The notes beneath the pieces are model-generated. The model ran no database searches and had not been told where the DNA came from. It saw nothing but the letters and a program-made list of their open reading frames with translations. Of a stretch of 64,000 nt of DNA, positions 6,731 to 15,981 are shown in pieces; positions within the stretch are counted from its first letter, which is position 1, and the number at the start of each line of letters is the position of its first letter. A program made the translations under genes and the position numbers. The stretch lies in assembly GCA_016839245.1 (NCBI GenBank), contig JAEOUN010000067.1, positions 41,473 to 105,472 of the forward strand. The letters are read 5' to 3'. Source of the stretch: Candidatus Thorarchaeota archaeon (GTDB lineage Archaea; Asgardarchaeota; Thorarchaeia; Thorarchaeales; Thorarchaeaceae).

Positions 6731-8317
6731 CTACTTTCCTGCAATAACTTCGCCTTCAAGAAGACTATCACTTAGGACCTTAGTTATACGTACAGAAACC
6801 AATGTTCCAGGGGAATAGCCGCCTGGTACTGTCATAATCGGACATTCTGCAAGAGGATATATCATGGTATAGCCATGCTCAACCCAGGATGGTTCAGCTG
6901 CAACACCGTGCATGACAAGGCCAAGATAATCTTCCTTCTTTTGGCGATTGATACGTTCAGCTTCTTTTCGAAGTATGATACCAAATTCATCTTTTATTGA
7001 TGAATCGGGATATCCTTCAAATGCAGAGCCAGGTAGTGCTCGAAACCCATAGAGGATTATTCTTTCTGCACCAGCTTCACTCACAGCTCGCATAATCGAT
7101 AAGGAATCATCTACACTTTCAGCTGTTTCACCAGGAAGCCCGTAGATAAAATATACAAACGGGGTCATTCCAAATTTATTAGCAATCCGTACTGCAGAAA
7201 TAACATCGGAAGGAGTACCACATTTTCCTATCTGCCGCATGAGACTCTCAGAGCCTGTTTCAAGTCCAATATTTGGTGAGGTATTTGGAAGTGTACGATT
7301 GATAGTTTCAGCAACGGCCTCAGTAAAAAGACACGCTTTCATATTCTCTATAGCAATGCGTACTTCTTCATCAACCACCTGAGGTAATGCATTGATCTGC
7401 TCCAATAGAGCAGTTATTGCTTTTAGGTTGGCTGGGGGATGACAGGGATTTGTCAGTGGTTCTTCTCCTCGCATATAGTCAAGGAACCCAGGAGATTCAA
7501 GTACAATTCGATGAACACCATTATCCAATAGTTCCTTGATTTCTCTAGTTATTGCGGTAATAGAACGACTACGAGGAGGACCCCAGGTGCCAGGTACACT
7601 GCAAAAACCACAACCGGGAGGTATATCTTCTGGACAGGTCATTCTTGTATTAGGATTCTCTGAATCACAATTCCCGCAATCTGTACAATGACGACCATTT
7701 CTCAATGGAAGAGTAGTCCGTTGAAAATTGGAACATCCACGAGTGACTTCAACATACACTTTGCAAGCTTGATATGTCTGATAGTCGATAATCCGAGTTG
7801 TCGAAGGAATATATTCTTCAGAAAGCACTTTTGACGATATGAATGGTCTTCTTAGAGTTTCATGAATTTCACCATCAACTAACATCGCACAACCAAGAAT
7901 CTCCGAGGTGTCAATGTCGTCCTCAAAGAAGCCGCTCAACACTAGTTCTTCAATCGTGGCTTCTCCCTCTCCAATTACGAGAAGATCTACATTCAGGTTT
8001 TTCAATATTGAAGAATCTGATGCAACTGGACCGCCTATAATAATTCTACCCGGATGTCTTGATCCGTGCCAAAGTTTGGTCAACTTTTCCACTGCAGGCA
8101 GATCCATAGTCATGCCACTGATTGCCAGATGATCAAATTTTCGAAGTATCGAACGTTTGGAAAAGACATCTTCGATTCGAGTTATCCTACAATCAAGGTC
8201 GTGCTTCTCTAATACACCACACACGATTCGCGGACCGCAACCAATTGAATCTCTAGAACTCCGTCTGAATCCTGTACCTGCGCTCAGCGCATCTACAACA
8301 AGTATACGAGAAGACAT
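6731..8317 (-). CDS. B12-binding-domain radical SAM protein with TRAM-like C-terminus
   Basis: About 528 residues. The N-terminal 150 residues form a cobalamin-binding-like Rossmann domain (SRILVVDALSAGTG, IIIGGPVASD, VDLLVIGEGEATIEEL). The radical SAM domain follows: VEVTRGC, then, after an insertion of roughly 45 residues rich in Cys (CTDCGNC), PPGCGFCS. The first Cys of the cluster motif is therefore separated from the last two. SAM-binding elements follow (FVYFIYGLPGET). The last 60 residues (PGGYSPGTLVSVRITKVL) resemble a TRAM RNA-binding domain, as in methylthiotransferases. ATG at 8317 is chosen because upstream sequence lacks conservation features; no clear ribosome binding site, so perhaps leaderless. 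The substrate is unknown; tRNA or protein modification is plausible. Confidence 0.8.
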   Translation of the reverse strand: MSSRILVVDALSAGTGFRRSSRDSIGCGPRIVCGVLEKHDLDCRITRIEDVFSKRSILRKFDHLAISGMTMDLPAVEKLTKLWHGSRHPGRIIIGGPVASDSSILKNLNVDLLVIGEGEATIEELVLSGFFEDDIDTSEILGCAMLVDGEIHETLRRPFISSKVLSEEYIPSTTRIIDYQTYQACKVYVEVTRGCSNFQRTTLPLRNGRHCTDCGNCDSENPNTRMTCPEDIPPGCGFCSVPGTWGPPRSRSITAITREIKELLDNGVHRIVLESPGFLDYMRGEEPLTNPCHPPANLKAITALLEQINALPQVVDEEVRIAIENMKACLFTEAVAETINRTLPNTSPNIGLETGSESLMRQIGKCGTPSDVISAVRIANKFGMTPFVYFIYGLPGETAESVDDSLSIMRAVSEAGAERIILYGFRALPGSAFEGYPDSSIKDEFGIILRKEAERINRQKKEDYLGLVMHGVAAEPSWVEHGYTMIYPLAECPIMTVPGGYSPGTLVSVRITKVLSDSLLEGEVIAGK

Positions 8318-8452
8318 GGTCAATAAAAAAGAATGTACAGTCCATTCTTTACTCTTGTTGTTGAAAACCAGATGGCATAGCAAAACAATTCAATAGAATC
8401 GAATGACAAATTTTGCCTACATGCAGGCACCTATGACTTCGCAAAGCAGAAC

Positions 8453-8458
8453 TTATAT
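8453..8458 (+). promoter_or_regulatory. Candidate TATA box of the eIF1 gene
   Basis: TTATAT lies about 45 bases upstream of the eIF1 start codon in an otherwise mixed-composition spacer. A start site about 25 bases downstream would give a short leader. No ribosome binding site is seen directly before the ATG. Placement is by eye. Confidence 0.35.
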
Positions 8459-8502
8459 GTACGAGCGTCCACCTTTCCAGTAGCACATTTGCTATAAACT
8501 AA

Positions 8503-8868
8503 ATGTCAGGAGTACATAATTTAGTGAGTGACGACGAAGGCGGAATTTGCCCGAACTGTGGTTTGCCTAAAGACCTGTGCGTCTGCGAGACGATTGCACA
8601 GGAAGAGGCAAGAATTTCTGTAACTGTTGAACGAAGAAAATGGGGTCGTCTGACTACGATCATTGAAGGTTTTGATAAGAATATTGATCTTGGTGATCTA
8701 GCGACGAAGCTAAAAGCCAAACTTGCCTGTGGTGGAGCAGCTAAGCATGGTCATATTGAACTTCAAGGAGACCATCGAGGCGTAGTTGGTGGAGTTTTAG
8801 CAAAACTTGGATTCCCAGAAGATATGGTCCAGATAGATTGGTCATTCCAGATGAAGGAAAGAAATTGA
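8503..8868 (+). CDS. Translation initiation factor eIF1/SUI1 family
   Basis: A 121-residue protein that helps start-codon selection on the small ribosomal subunit. The N-terminus has a small zinc knuckle (CPNCGLPKDLCVC). The SUI1 domain follows: VERRKWGRLTTIIEGFD, then DLATKLKAKLACGGAAK and the signature ELQGDHRGVVGGVLAKLGFPEDMV. Length and motif order match archaeal SUI1. In many archaea this gene sits between uL29 and Rpp29 in the ribosomal cluster; here it is about 14 kb away as a stand-alone gene. Confidence 0.94.
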   Translation: MSGVHNLVSDDEGGICPNCGLPKDLCVCETIAQEEARISVTVERRKWGRLTTIIEGFDKNIDLGDLATKLKAKLACGGAAKHGHIELQGDHRGVVGGVLAKLGFPEDMVQIDWSFQMKERN

Positions 8869-8942
8869 TAGGTCAATAACCATCAAGAATCCTCTGGCCA
8901 ATCACAGGTTAAAATAAGTGAATATAAGGTTGGGTACAGTAA

Positions 8943-9911
8943 TCATCCGAGAGTCATGGAGTCAATGCCCAACCGCTTAACAATCTCTTTGTACCGATTT
9001 CGTACTGTCACCTCAGTGACTCGTGCCACTTCTGCTATTTCTCGTTGCGTTCTACGTTCATCCATCATAATCGAAGCCACATAAATAGCTGCAGCAGCAA
9101 GACCCAAGGGATCACGACCAATGGTGAGCCCCATATCACGACTCTGCTGAAGAATCTCAACAGTCCGTAATTGAACTGGACTTGAGAGTTCAAGCTGTGA
9201 GGCAAATCTGGAGATATAGTCAATTGGACTTGAGAGAGGAATTTTGATATCCAGACTTCGGAGGAGTAAACGGTAACACTGCCCAAGTTTCTTCCGATCA
9301 ATCCTTGATCCATCAGCTACTTCATCAAGTGGTCTAGGTTTCTGCCGTATTCTGCAAGCAGCATACAATGTTGCTGCGACCATAGCCTCAATGGATCTGC
9401 CTCTGACGAGTTTCTTAATTATTGATTTCCTATAAAGTAGTGCCGCGAGTTCTCTGATGGGTTGAGGAATCCCGAGCTGTGAGGCCAAACGCTCCAGCTC
9501 ACTCATGGCCTGTGATAAATTACGATCTAGACTACTATGTACTCTTGACCGTATTTGCCACTTACGGAGTCGATAGATCTCAGACCTACGAGTAGGAGTG
9601 AGTTTTCGACCAGAGGTATCACGATCTCTCCAATCAATTACAGTGGATAGACCCTTGTCGTGTATTGTATATCGCATGGGAGAACCTACTCTGCTTCGAG
9701 AGTCACTCTCTTCTGTACTGAAGGCACGCCATTCTGCACCAGTATCTATTCGATGATCAGAGAGTACGAGACCGCATCCTCCGCATACTCTCTCACCACG
9801 ATTTGCATCTTCAACCACAATCGTTGATGAACACTCTGGGCATTTGATGGGTTCCTGAGTTGTATCAACATTTGTGTCTTCTTTGTCATCAGCACTCCGA
9901 GCGGGATCCAC
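8943..9911 (-). CDS. tfb: Transcription initiation factor B (TFB/TFIIB)
   Basis: 322 residues. The zinc ribbon (CPEC near 24, CGGCG near 43) recruits RNA polymerase. The B-reader/B-linker region follows (GAEWRAFSTEE, RVGSPMRYTIHDKGLSTVIDW). Two cyclin repeats form the core (about 120-210 and 215-310), the second ending in a helix-turn-helix (TQREIAEVARVTEVTVRNRYKEI) that reads the BRE next to the TATA box. All expected parts are present, so this is a functional-looking TFB and not a degenerate paralogue. An unoccupied stretch of about 180 bases separates it from the methionine aminopeptidase stop. Confidence 0.96.
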   Translation of the reverse strand: MDPARSADDKEDTNVDTTQEPIKCPECSSTIVVEDANRGERVCGGCGLVLSDHRIDTGAEWRAFSTEESDSRSRVGSPMRYTIHDKGLSTVIDWRDRDTSGRKLTPTRRSEIYRLRKWQIRSRVHSSLDRNLSQAMSELERLASQLGIPQPIRELAALLYRKSIIKKLVRGRSIEAMVAATLYAACRIRQKPRPLDEVADGSRIDRKKLGQCYRLLLRSLDIKIPLSSPIDYISRFASQLELSSPVQLRTVEILQQSRDMGLTIGRDPLGLAAAAIYVASIMMDERRTQREIAEVARVTEVTVRNRYKEIVKRLGIDSMTLG

Positions 9912-10095
9912 TCTCTCTCCTCCATGAATGATGCTGGACCTGACCGCCAGTATTCACTGCCAAGTCATAGTTCAGATGACAGTCTCCCGGACCCAACAGA
10001 AATATATCACGAATTCTAGACTTTTAATACTTCTGTGTTGACCGAAGTTTCAATCGGAAAATGACGAATCAATAGAAATCTCTCGTAAATGATAG

Positions 10096-11037
10096 TTATG
10101 TCGTCTGTTCGTGCCCCTTTTCAGTAATTATGACTGTGTGTTCGTGCTGTGAAACAAACTCACCTTTTTCTTCAGCCAAGATATGATGAGCAAGGAGGGC
10201 TCCATTCTGTCGAAGCTCACGAATTGCCATCTTGAGAGTCGCATGTTTCATCCGTTCAGCCAACCAACGTTCAGCAAATGGAAATTCCCTGTATTCTTTT
10301 CTTGCGATACCCAGGAATTCTTTAGACCCCTTGAATCGAACCGGAACACGAATAGGAAGAAGTTGGTAGATTGTTGGATTTGGTAAATCAGTGATATTGC
10401 CAGAACCAGTACTGGCAAAGGTTTCTACTGCGTACACCTCTCCTTCCTCAACTAAGACTTCAGATTTTCCAGAAACACATGGAACCTGTTTTTCAGCGTG
10501 TAACTCATACTCCTTTAGTTGATGCCCGGTAAGTTGCTTGATTGGATTAAATCCAGCATTTTTAATAGTGTCCTCAATTAGGGCTCCGATTGTATTTAAC
10601 TTAGCACCAGGGCGCATCATCTTAATCGCCATATTAGTCGCAGCTTCTGCAGCTTTGACAAGATCAGCTTGGTCAGGATTCAGTGCAACAGTAAACGCAG
10701 TATCAGCGATACATCCATCAACATGTGAGCCACAGTCAACTGTGACAAGATCACCTTCTGCAATGACTGTCTCGTCATTCAGGGGAGAAGTATAATGAGC
10801 TGCAATATTATTCAATGAAACATTACAGGGAAAAGACGTACCTGATGAGTTAGCACGAATATGGTTCTCCACAGCATCGATAATGTCAATGACTTTAGCA
10901 CCTGGCTCGATCATTGGACGCGCTATCTCAAGTGCTTCTCGTGCAACTACACCTGCACGACGCCATTTTTCCCAGATATCTTCTGAAGCTTCATCATTCT
11001 TGGTTTCGTTAGATTTCTCATCAGCCACAATAATCAC
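10096..11037 (-). CDS. map: Methionine aminopeptidase, type II
   Basis: Removes the initiator methionine from new proteins. 313 residues with the pita-bread fold. Metal ligands can be read in LVTVDCGSHVDGCIADTAF (two Asp), the GHQL histidine, the Glu of YAVETFAS, and the Glu of QHEHTVIITEKG near the end. The insertion typical of type II enzymes lies between the GHQL and ETFAS segments and the C-terminal motif. The N-terminal 20 residues are a variable acidic/Lys tail. It is followed 55 bases away by the roadblock gene in the opposite transcription order (both leftward; roadblock is downstream). Confidence 0.95.
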   Translation of the reverse strand: MIIVADEKSNETKNDEASEDIWEKWRRAGVVAREALEIARPMIEPGAKVIDIIDAVENHIRANSSGTSFPCNVSLNNIAAHYTSPLNDETVIAEGDLVTVDCGSHVDGCIADTAFTVALNPDQADLVKAAEAATNMAIKMMRPGAKLNTIGALIEDTIKNAGFNPIKQLTGHQLKEYELHAEKQVPCVSGKSEVLVEEGEVYAVETFASTGSGNITDLPNPTIYQLLPIRVPVRFKGSKEFLGIARKEYREFPFAERWLAERMKHATLKMAIRELRQNGALLAHHILAEEKGEFVSQHEHTVIITEKGHEQTT

Positions 11038-11092
11038 TGACCTTCTTGCACCTCATTCAGAGGACTGATAAAATTGACGATGGGACATAGAA

Positions 11093-11488
11093 TTACGAGA
11101 GTACCTGTTCAATCTTGCGAGAGGTTCTTGACATTGAAAAGAACATATAGCCAATATTGGCACGTTTATTTGTGAGGACAACAAGGATTGCATCCTTTCC
11201 TGCATCACAAATAATAACATAGCCTGTTTCACCCTCGATAAGCATTCTAATCAGAGGACCACGTTTAAGCTGTTTGAACACCTTTCTCGTGGCTTCCTGT
11301 ATTTGTGTAGCTCTTCCAGCAATGACATCTTCCTCAGGGATATTTTTTTCATCCAATCCTTCGGGATATAGAGAATAGATTGGAAGGCCTTGAGATTTTG
11401 ATATGATTGCACTAGCTTCCACATTGCCTTGGGAGGCTCTGCTCAAGTCTTGAAGAAGTTCCTTCAACATTTCCGTCTTTGAGGACAA
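11093..11488 (-). CDS. Roadblock/LC7-domain protein
   Basis: 131 residues forming one roadblock/longin-like fold: an amphipathic N-terminal helix (MLKELLQDLSRAS), strands ASAIISKSQGLPIYS, GYVIICDAGKDAILVVLTNKRANIGYMFFSMSR and a closing helix. These domains are regulators or platforms for small GTPases (MglB, Ragulator, dynein light chains) and are expanded in Asgard genomes. No GTPase gene is adjacent in this window. The gene lies between GGGP synthase (upstream, leftward) only by convergence of direction: all of TFB, MAP, roadblock and GGGP synthase are on the minus strand and closely spaced, so co-transcription is possible. Confidence 0.85.
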   Translation of the reverse strand: MSSKTEMLKELLQDLSRASQGNVEASAIISKSQGLPIYSLYPEGLDEKNIPEEDVIAGRATQIQEATRKVFKQLKRGPLIRMLIEGETGYVIICDAGKDAILVVLTNKRANIGYMFFSMSRTSRKIEQVLS

Positions 11489-11537
11489 TTAATACCATAC
11501 CTCCCATTGAACTGAGTGGTAGAGGGTTGTCAAGTAT

Positions 11538-12311
11538 TTAAACTCTCTTAGCTCCTGCATCCTTGAGGGCTTCGATAATTTTCTTGAGTCCTTCACCTTT
11601 ATCTTTCTGAACATGTTTCTCCAGATAGGTTCCCTGAACAACTATTGAAGCGCCCGCATTGACAGCACCTACAACAGAGGGGGCATCATTGAAACCTCCT
11701 CCAGTGATGACAGGGATTTCAATGAATTTTGAAACCATAGAGATCATCTCAGGTGGAACGCCGCCACCTTCAGCACCGCTTCCTGCTTCTAGATAGACAA
11801 GTTTCATACCGAGGAGTTCTGCAGCAATTGCATACATTGCAGGAATTTTTGGCTTATCACGAAGAAATGGTTTTGCATCACCGACCCAAGCAGCTGTTTT
11901 TCCAGGAGCAACCATCAGATACGCCATTGGTATTGCTTCAATGCCATTCAGCTTAATCTTTGGAGCTGCTAGTGCTTGAGCACCTATGATCCAGTAGGGA
12001 TTCGTACTATTAAGGAGAGTCATGAAGAACATTGCATCGGCATGTTCTGAGACTCCAGTGATATTTCCCGGAAACAAAATGGTTGGAATATCAACAGCTT
12101 CTGTTATCTTAGCAACTGCTTCATCAATTATACCAAAGACAGTACTACCCCCAATCATCAAAGCATCACTGCCTGCCTTCTCTGCAAGTATCCCTATCTC
12201 AACCACATCTTCAATTGTAGTTGAAAGTGGATCTGGATCGAGAAGTGAAAAATGCAGTGCGCCATCAGTAGCTAGTTTCTCAGTGATATATTTCCACACC
12301 TTTCCGGACAC
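11538..12311 (-). CDS. Geranylgeranylglyceryl phosphate synthase
   Basis: Catalyses the first ether bond of archaeal lipids, joining geranylgeranyl diphosphate to sn-glycerol-1-phosphate. The 257-residue TIM barrel shows HFSLLDPDPLS near the N-terminus (Asp ligands for Mg), MIGGSTV, PTILFPGNITGVS, the YLEAGSGA motif and VITGGGFNDAPSVVGAVNAGAS, a standard phosphate-binding end. It belongs to the group II type common in euryarchaeal and Asgard genomes, judged from length and motifs. The geranylgeranyl reductase at 48523-49725 acts later in the same pathway. Confidence 0.93.
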   Translation of the reverse strand: MSGKVWKYITEKLATDGALHFSLLDPDPLSTTIEDVVEIGILAEKAGSDALMIGGSTVFGIIDEAVAKITEAVDIPTILFPGNITGVSEHADAMFFMTLLNSTNPYWIIGAQALAAPKIKLNGIEAIPMAYLMVAPGKTAAWVGDAKPFLRDKPKIPAMYAIAAELLGMKLVYLEAGSGAEGGGVPPEMISMVSKFIEIPVITGGGFNDAPSVVGAVNAGASIVVQGTYLEKHVQKDKGEGLKKIIEALKDAGAKRV

Positions 12312-12374
12312 TTTAATGCCTCCAGATAAGATAGGATTCGGTTAAGTCGGGCTTTTTATGCTTTTGGTGATATT

Positions 12375-13010
12375 CTAATTCTGATTATTACGAAGCTTTG
12401 GAAAAAACATACCTGTTCCTTTCATATATGATTGATATTCATCACCAAAATGATCGATTAATAGACATTCTTCGCTCTTGGCCACAAAATAATATCCGGG
12501 TATGCCAATAAGCGAAAGCGACGTGAGAATTGAGGGAATCATCATCACTATACCAATGAAACAGATGATGTATGATGTATATGATGGATGTCTGATAAAC
12601 CTGTAAGGCCCAGATTTTACAAGCATATGGGAGTTTGACATGTCCCAGCTCGATGCCATCTCACGACGAGTTGATCGAGACCAGCCATGCAATATTATCC
12701 CAAAGCATAGAAAGAGGAATCCGGTTTGCCAGACAATATCTGGAAAATTGAAGAAGAACCCAAAGAAGGAGAGCGAGGATAGTTCAATCGTCAGTATCCA
12801 ACAGAGGCATATTATAAACACAACTACAAATAAGAGGATAGTAGACCCTCCTGCAGCAAGCATTACATATTTTGGAATTTGTTCTTGCGACGATTCTGTC
12901 GAAACTGACCGCTTTGTCTGTATTTTTTGATAGTCGTAATAAATGTGCAATACGATATCAAGCAACACTAGAATAGTAAGAATGAATCCAACTAGAGCTA
13001 GGTCAAACAT
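12375..13010 (-). CDS. Isoprenylcysteine carboxyl methyltransferase-like membrane protein
   Basis: 211 residues with four to five transmembrane spans and the ICMT/PEMT C-terminal signature: LVKSGPYRFIRHPSYTSYI, then GYYFVAKSEECLLIDHFGDEYQSYM. In family members these His and Glu residues bind SAM at the membrane interface. ICMT acts on prenylated protein C-termini, but many prokaryotic relatives have unknown lipid or small-molecule substrates. The gene is 64 bases upstream of GGGP synthase on the same strand, so a link to lipid chemistry is possible but unproven. Confidence 0.8.
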   Translation of the reverse strand: MFDLALVGFILTILVLLDIVLHIYYDYQKIQTKRSVSTESSQEQIPKYVMLAAGGSTILLFVVVFIICLCWILTIELSSLSFFGFFFNFPDIVWQTGFLFLCFGIILHGWSRSTRREMASSWDMSNSHMLVKSGPYRFIRHPSYTSYIICFIGIVMMIPSILTSLSLIGIPGYYFVAKSEECLLIDHFGDEYQSYMKGTGMFFPKLRNNQN

Positions 13011-13171
13011 GATGCAAGTGAACTACTTGACTCATATGTATGTTTGCACAGAGATAATGGCGTAAAAGTAACTCCCGAAACACTTTATTAGAATGAAACG
13101 AAGTGCCACTATAATATGCATGCGTATTGACCATACCACGATGGGTGCATAGAATCTGAGGAACATGAAAG

Positions 13172-15145
13172 ATGCCCGATAAAAAAATTGGAGTCTTCAT
13201 CTGTCATTGCGGAAGCAATATTGCAGGTGTTGTTGATATTGAACAGGTAAAAGAGTCTATCAAGAACCTTCCCGACATAGAGGTCATTGATGATTACAAA
13301 TATGTCTGTTCAAAACCGGGTCAGCAGATTTTAAAAGATCATATCAAAAATAGCAGGCTTGATGGTGTAGTGATTGCAGCATGCAGTCCAAGGATGCATG
13401 AACCTACATTCAGGCAAGCTATGAGAGAAGCGGGAATTAATCCCTATCTCCTAGAGATCGCCAATATCAGAGAACATGATTCCTGGATTCATTCAGATGA
13501 TCCTAAAGCAGCTACAGCAAAAGCTATTGATCTCATACGCATGGCGATTGCACGGACACGGCTTTTACAACCTCTTGATGAAACTGAAGTGAGTATAAAG
13601 AAGTCAACACTCGTTGTGGGTGCAGGAATTGCAGGTATCTCTGCAGCCCTTGATTTGGCAAACGCCGGATTCAAAGTGTATATGGTAGAGAAGCAACCAA
13701 GTATTGGAGGCAAGATGGCTAGGTGGGATAAAACGTTCCCTACACTTGATTGTAGTTCTTGTATTCTTACGCCAAGGATGGCAGAGATTGGAGCTCATCC
13801 GAACATAGAACTTCTAACCCTTGCTGAAGTTGATGAGGTTGATGGCTTTGTAGGGAACTTCAAGGTGCGAGTTAGACAACAGCCACGATATGTGGACGTC
13901 GACAGGTGTACATCGTGTGGTGACTGTAGTGATATCTGTCCAGTAGACATACCTGCGGAATTTGATGCGAACCTCTCCTATCGTAAGGCAATATACATAC
14001 CCTTCGCCCAAGCAGTACCCTCTGCATATCTTCTAGATATGGAGAATTGTCTTGGAGTTGATGCAGTCAGATGCGGAAAATGCATAGAGAAATGTGATGC
14101 AGGAGCTATTGACTATGATGATACTGAAAAGATCATCGAGCTTGAGGTAGGGACAATAATTGTTTCCACTGGTTTTGAGCTGTTTGACGCAACAAAGAAG
14201 CAGGAATATGGATACGGTGTCTTTCCCAATGTTGTGAATTTGGGAGAAATTGAGCGGATGCTGAGCTCTGCAGGACCGACTCAAGGACATGTCGTAAGAC
14301 CATCTGATCTTCAAAATCCAAAGAAGATAGTCTACGTGCAATGTGTAGGAAGTCGAGATGAACTCACAAACAGATATTGCTCACGTGTCTGCTGCATGAC
14401 TGCAATCAAGCAAGCTAGAATGATTCGAGATAAAATGGGTATTGATATTTACATCTTCTATATTGATCTTCGAACGTTTGGCAAGGGCTATGAGGAATTC
14501 TATGAGAGTACCGCATCAGCAGGAGTCACGTTCATTCGAGGTCGAGTCGGTGAGGTTCTACAAGATGACAATACTATGCTTCTCACAATTCGTGGAGAAG
14601 ATACGCTCTTGGGAAAGCCAATCGAACTGAAGGATGTGGACCTTGTTGTACTATCTACAGGAGTGGTGGCACCAGAGTCAGCGAAAAGTATTGCTCACAC
14701 TCTAAACTTGAGCTTGTCACCAGATGGTTTTCTCCTTGAAGCACATCCTAAATTACGTCCAGTGGACTCATTCAATGATGGTATCTTCGTAGCTGGAATG
14801 GCTCAAGGACCAAAGGATATTCCAGACACAGTCGCACAGGCAAAGGCAGCTGCGGCTGGTGCAATGGCGCTCATGGGGAAAGGAAAAATCAGTGTCGAAC
14901 CCTATTACTCGGTTGTTGACGAGGACAAGTGTGCAGGATGCCAGGTATGCATCTCAGTCTGTCCCTATAATGCAATTCGACTAAATGAGCGAGGCTTTGC
15001 AGAGGTCAATCCAGCACTGTGCAAAGGGTGTGGAACCTGCACATCAACTTGTGCTAGCGGAGCAATTTCATCCCAGCATTATACTGATGGACAGATTTCT
15101 GCAATGATTACAGAATATCTTACACCAAAGGAAGAGAGCTCATAG
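13172..15145 (+). CDS. hdrA: CoB-CoM heterodisulfide reductase subunit A-like (HdrA)
   Basis: 657 residues. The N-terminal domain (GVFICHCGSNIAGVVD, ACSPRMHEPTFR) is followed by the FAD-binding fold (TLVVGAGIAGISAALDLANAG, VYMVEKQPSIGGKMARWDKTFP, LDCSSCILTPRM). Cluster motifs follow: CTSCGDCSDICPVDI, VRCGKCIEKCDAGAI, and two C-terminal ferredoxin-type motifs CAGCQVCISVCPYNAI and CKGCGTCTSTCASGAI. HdrA is the flavin bifurcating subunit in Hdr complexes. No HdrB or HdrC gene is in this window, so the partner is elsewhere or different. GAGG lies 12 bases before the ATG. MobA-like follows 42 bases downstream on the same strand. Confidence 0.94.
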   Translation: MPDKKIGVFICHCGSNIAGVVDIEQVKESIKNLPDIEVIDDYKYVCSKPGQQILKDHIKNSRLDGVVIAACSPRMHEPTFRQAMREAGINPYLLEIANIREHDSWIHSDDPKAATAKAIDLIRMAIARTRLLQPLDETEVSIKKSTLVVGAGIAGISAALDLANAGFKVYMVEKQPSIGGKMARWDKTFPTLDCSSCILTPRMAEIGAHPNIELLTLAEVDEVDGFVGNFKVRVRQQPRYVDVDRCTSCGDCSDICPVDIPAEFDANLSYRKAIYIPFAQAVPSAYLLDMENCLGVDAVRCGKCIEKCDAGAIDYDDTEKIIELEVGTIIVSTGFELFDATKKQEYGYGVFPNVVNLGEIERMLSSAGPTQGHVVRPSDLQNPKKIVYVQCVGSRDELTNRYCSRVCCMTAIKQARMIRDKMGIDIYIFYIDLRTFGKGYEEFYESTASAGVTFIRGRVGEVLQDDNTMLLTIRGEDTLLGKPIELKDVDLVVLSTGVVAPESAKSIAHTLNLSLSPDGFLLEAHPKLRPVDSFNDGIFVAGMAQGPKDIPDTVAQAKAAAAGAMALMGKGKISVEPYYSVVDEDKCAGCQVCISVCPYNAIRLNERGFAEVNPALCKGCGTCTSTCASGAISSQHYTDGQISAMITEYLTPKEESS

Positions 15146-15187
15146 AAAGCTACAAGAATGTGATATTTAGAGGGAATTTGTAGCAAA

Positions 15188-15811
15188 ATGAAAGATGTCA
15201 CTGTAGCAATTCTATCTGGAGGAAATTCGACACGATTTGGTGCGATGAAAGCGATAGTCGAGTTCAATGGGAAACCATTGTTGCTTCATATGTTAAAGAT
15301 TGCTAGACGTATCTCAGATAATATCCTAATCGCTGTATCCGATGAGGATCAGATGAATCAGTTATCTCCTATAATACATGATGCAAGAATAGTATGTGAT
15401 CCTGATGATGAAGAACGGTCTGCTCTTACCGGCGCACTGACAGCATTTGAGCATACTGAAACTAAATACACACTATTACTACCAGTTGACACACCGCTAG
15501 CAAATGTGGAATTACTCACACTGCTTCTTCGGCTCAGAGTTGGGCACGGAGCCATTGTACCATCCTGGCCCTCGGGGTATATTGAACCCCTGCATTCAGT
15601 GTATCTTGCAGAACATGCATATGCAATCGGACTAGGCCTTGTGGAAAAGAAAATCTACAAAATGAGTGAACTTTTGAAAAGAATTCAACATGTCCTCTAT
15701 GTATCTACTGAGGCCTTAAAGCAATTCGATCCAGATCTTAACACATTCAAGAATTTCAATACATTAAGAGACCTGAAATCATTTGAGAACCAATACAAAC
15801 GATTGAAGTAG
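15188..15811 (+). CDS. MobA-like nucleotidyltransferase (molybdenum cofactor guanylyltransferase family)
   Basis: 207 residues. The N-terminal motif VAILSGGNSTRFGAMKAIVEFNGKPLL is the GGxSxR-xG-xxK nucleotide-binding loop of the MobA/GlmU superfamily (positions 7-30 approx.). A metal-binding Asp is in LLLPVDTPLANVEL near residue 105. MobA attaches GMP to molybdopterin; other members are sugar- or phosphoglycolate-nucleotidyltransferases. HdrA directly upstream is not a molybdoenzyme, so the assignment rests on sequence only. Transcription probably stops at the hairpin 14 bases downstream. Confidence 0.8.
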   Translation: MKDVTVAILSGGNSTRFGAMKAIVEFNGKPLLLHMLKIARRISDNILIAVSDEDQMNQLSPIIHDARIVCDPDDEERSALTGALTAFEHTETKYTLLLPVDTPLANVELLTLLLRLRVGHGAIVPSWPSGYIEPLHSVYLAEHAYAIGLGLVEKKIYKMSELLKRIQHVLYVSTEALKQFDPDLNTFKNFNTLRDLKSFENQYKRLK

Positions 15812-15824
15812 GTTTCATGCTGTT

Positions 15825-15847
15825 TTCTCTTACACAAGAGAATTTTT
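15825..15847 (+). terminator. Intrinsic-type terminator after the MobA-like gene
   Basis: A perfect 7-bp inverted repeat (TTCTCTT, loop ACAC, AAGAGAA) is followed directly by five T residues and lies 14 bases after the stop codon. The position and U-tract fit transcription termination. Confidence 0.65.
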
Positions 15848-15981
15848 GATTGACCTCACTACAATAATTGAGAGGGAGAATTCTGCACCAGTGGACAGAT
15901 TGGGTACGTCAAAATATCCTAGGACCTTTAATTCTCATTTTGTTTCACGAAAGTGGTGCAGCCTCCCGCATTCAATTCGTT

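Noticed and set aside
15848..15981. Possible tRNA or small RNA in the gap before the HypD stop
   Set aside because: No cloverleaf with paired acceptor ends could be drawn.
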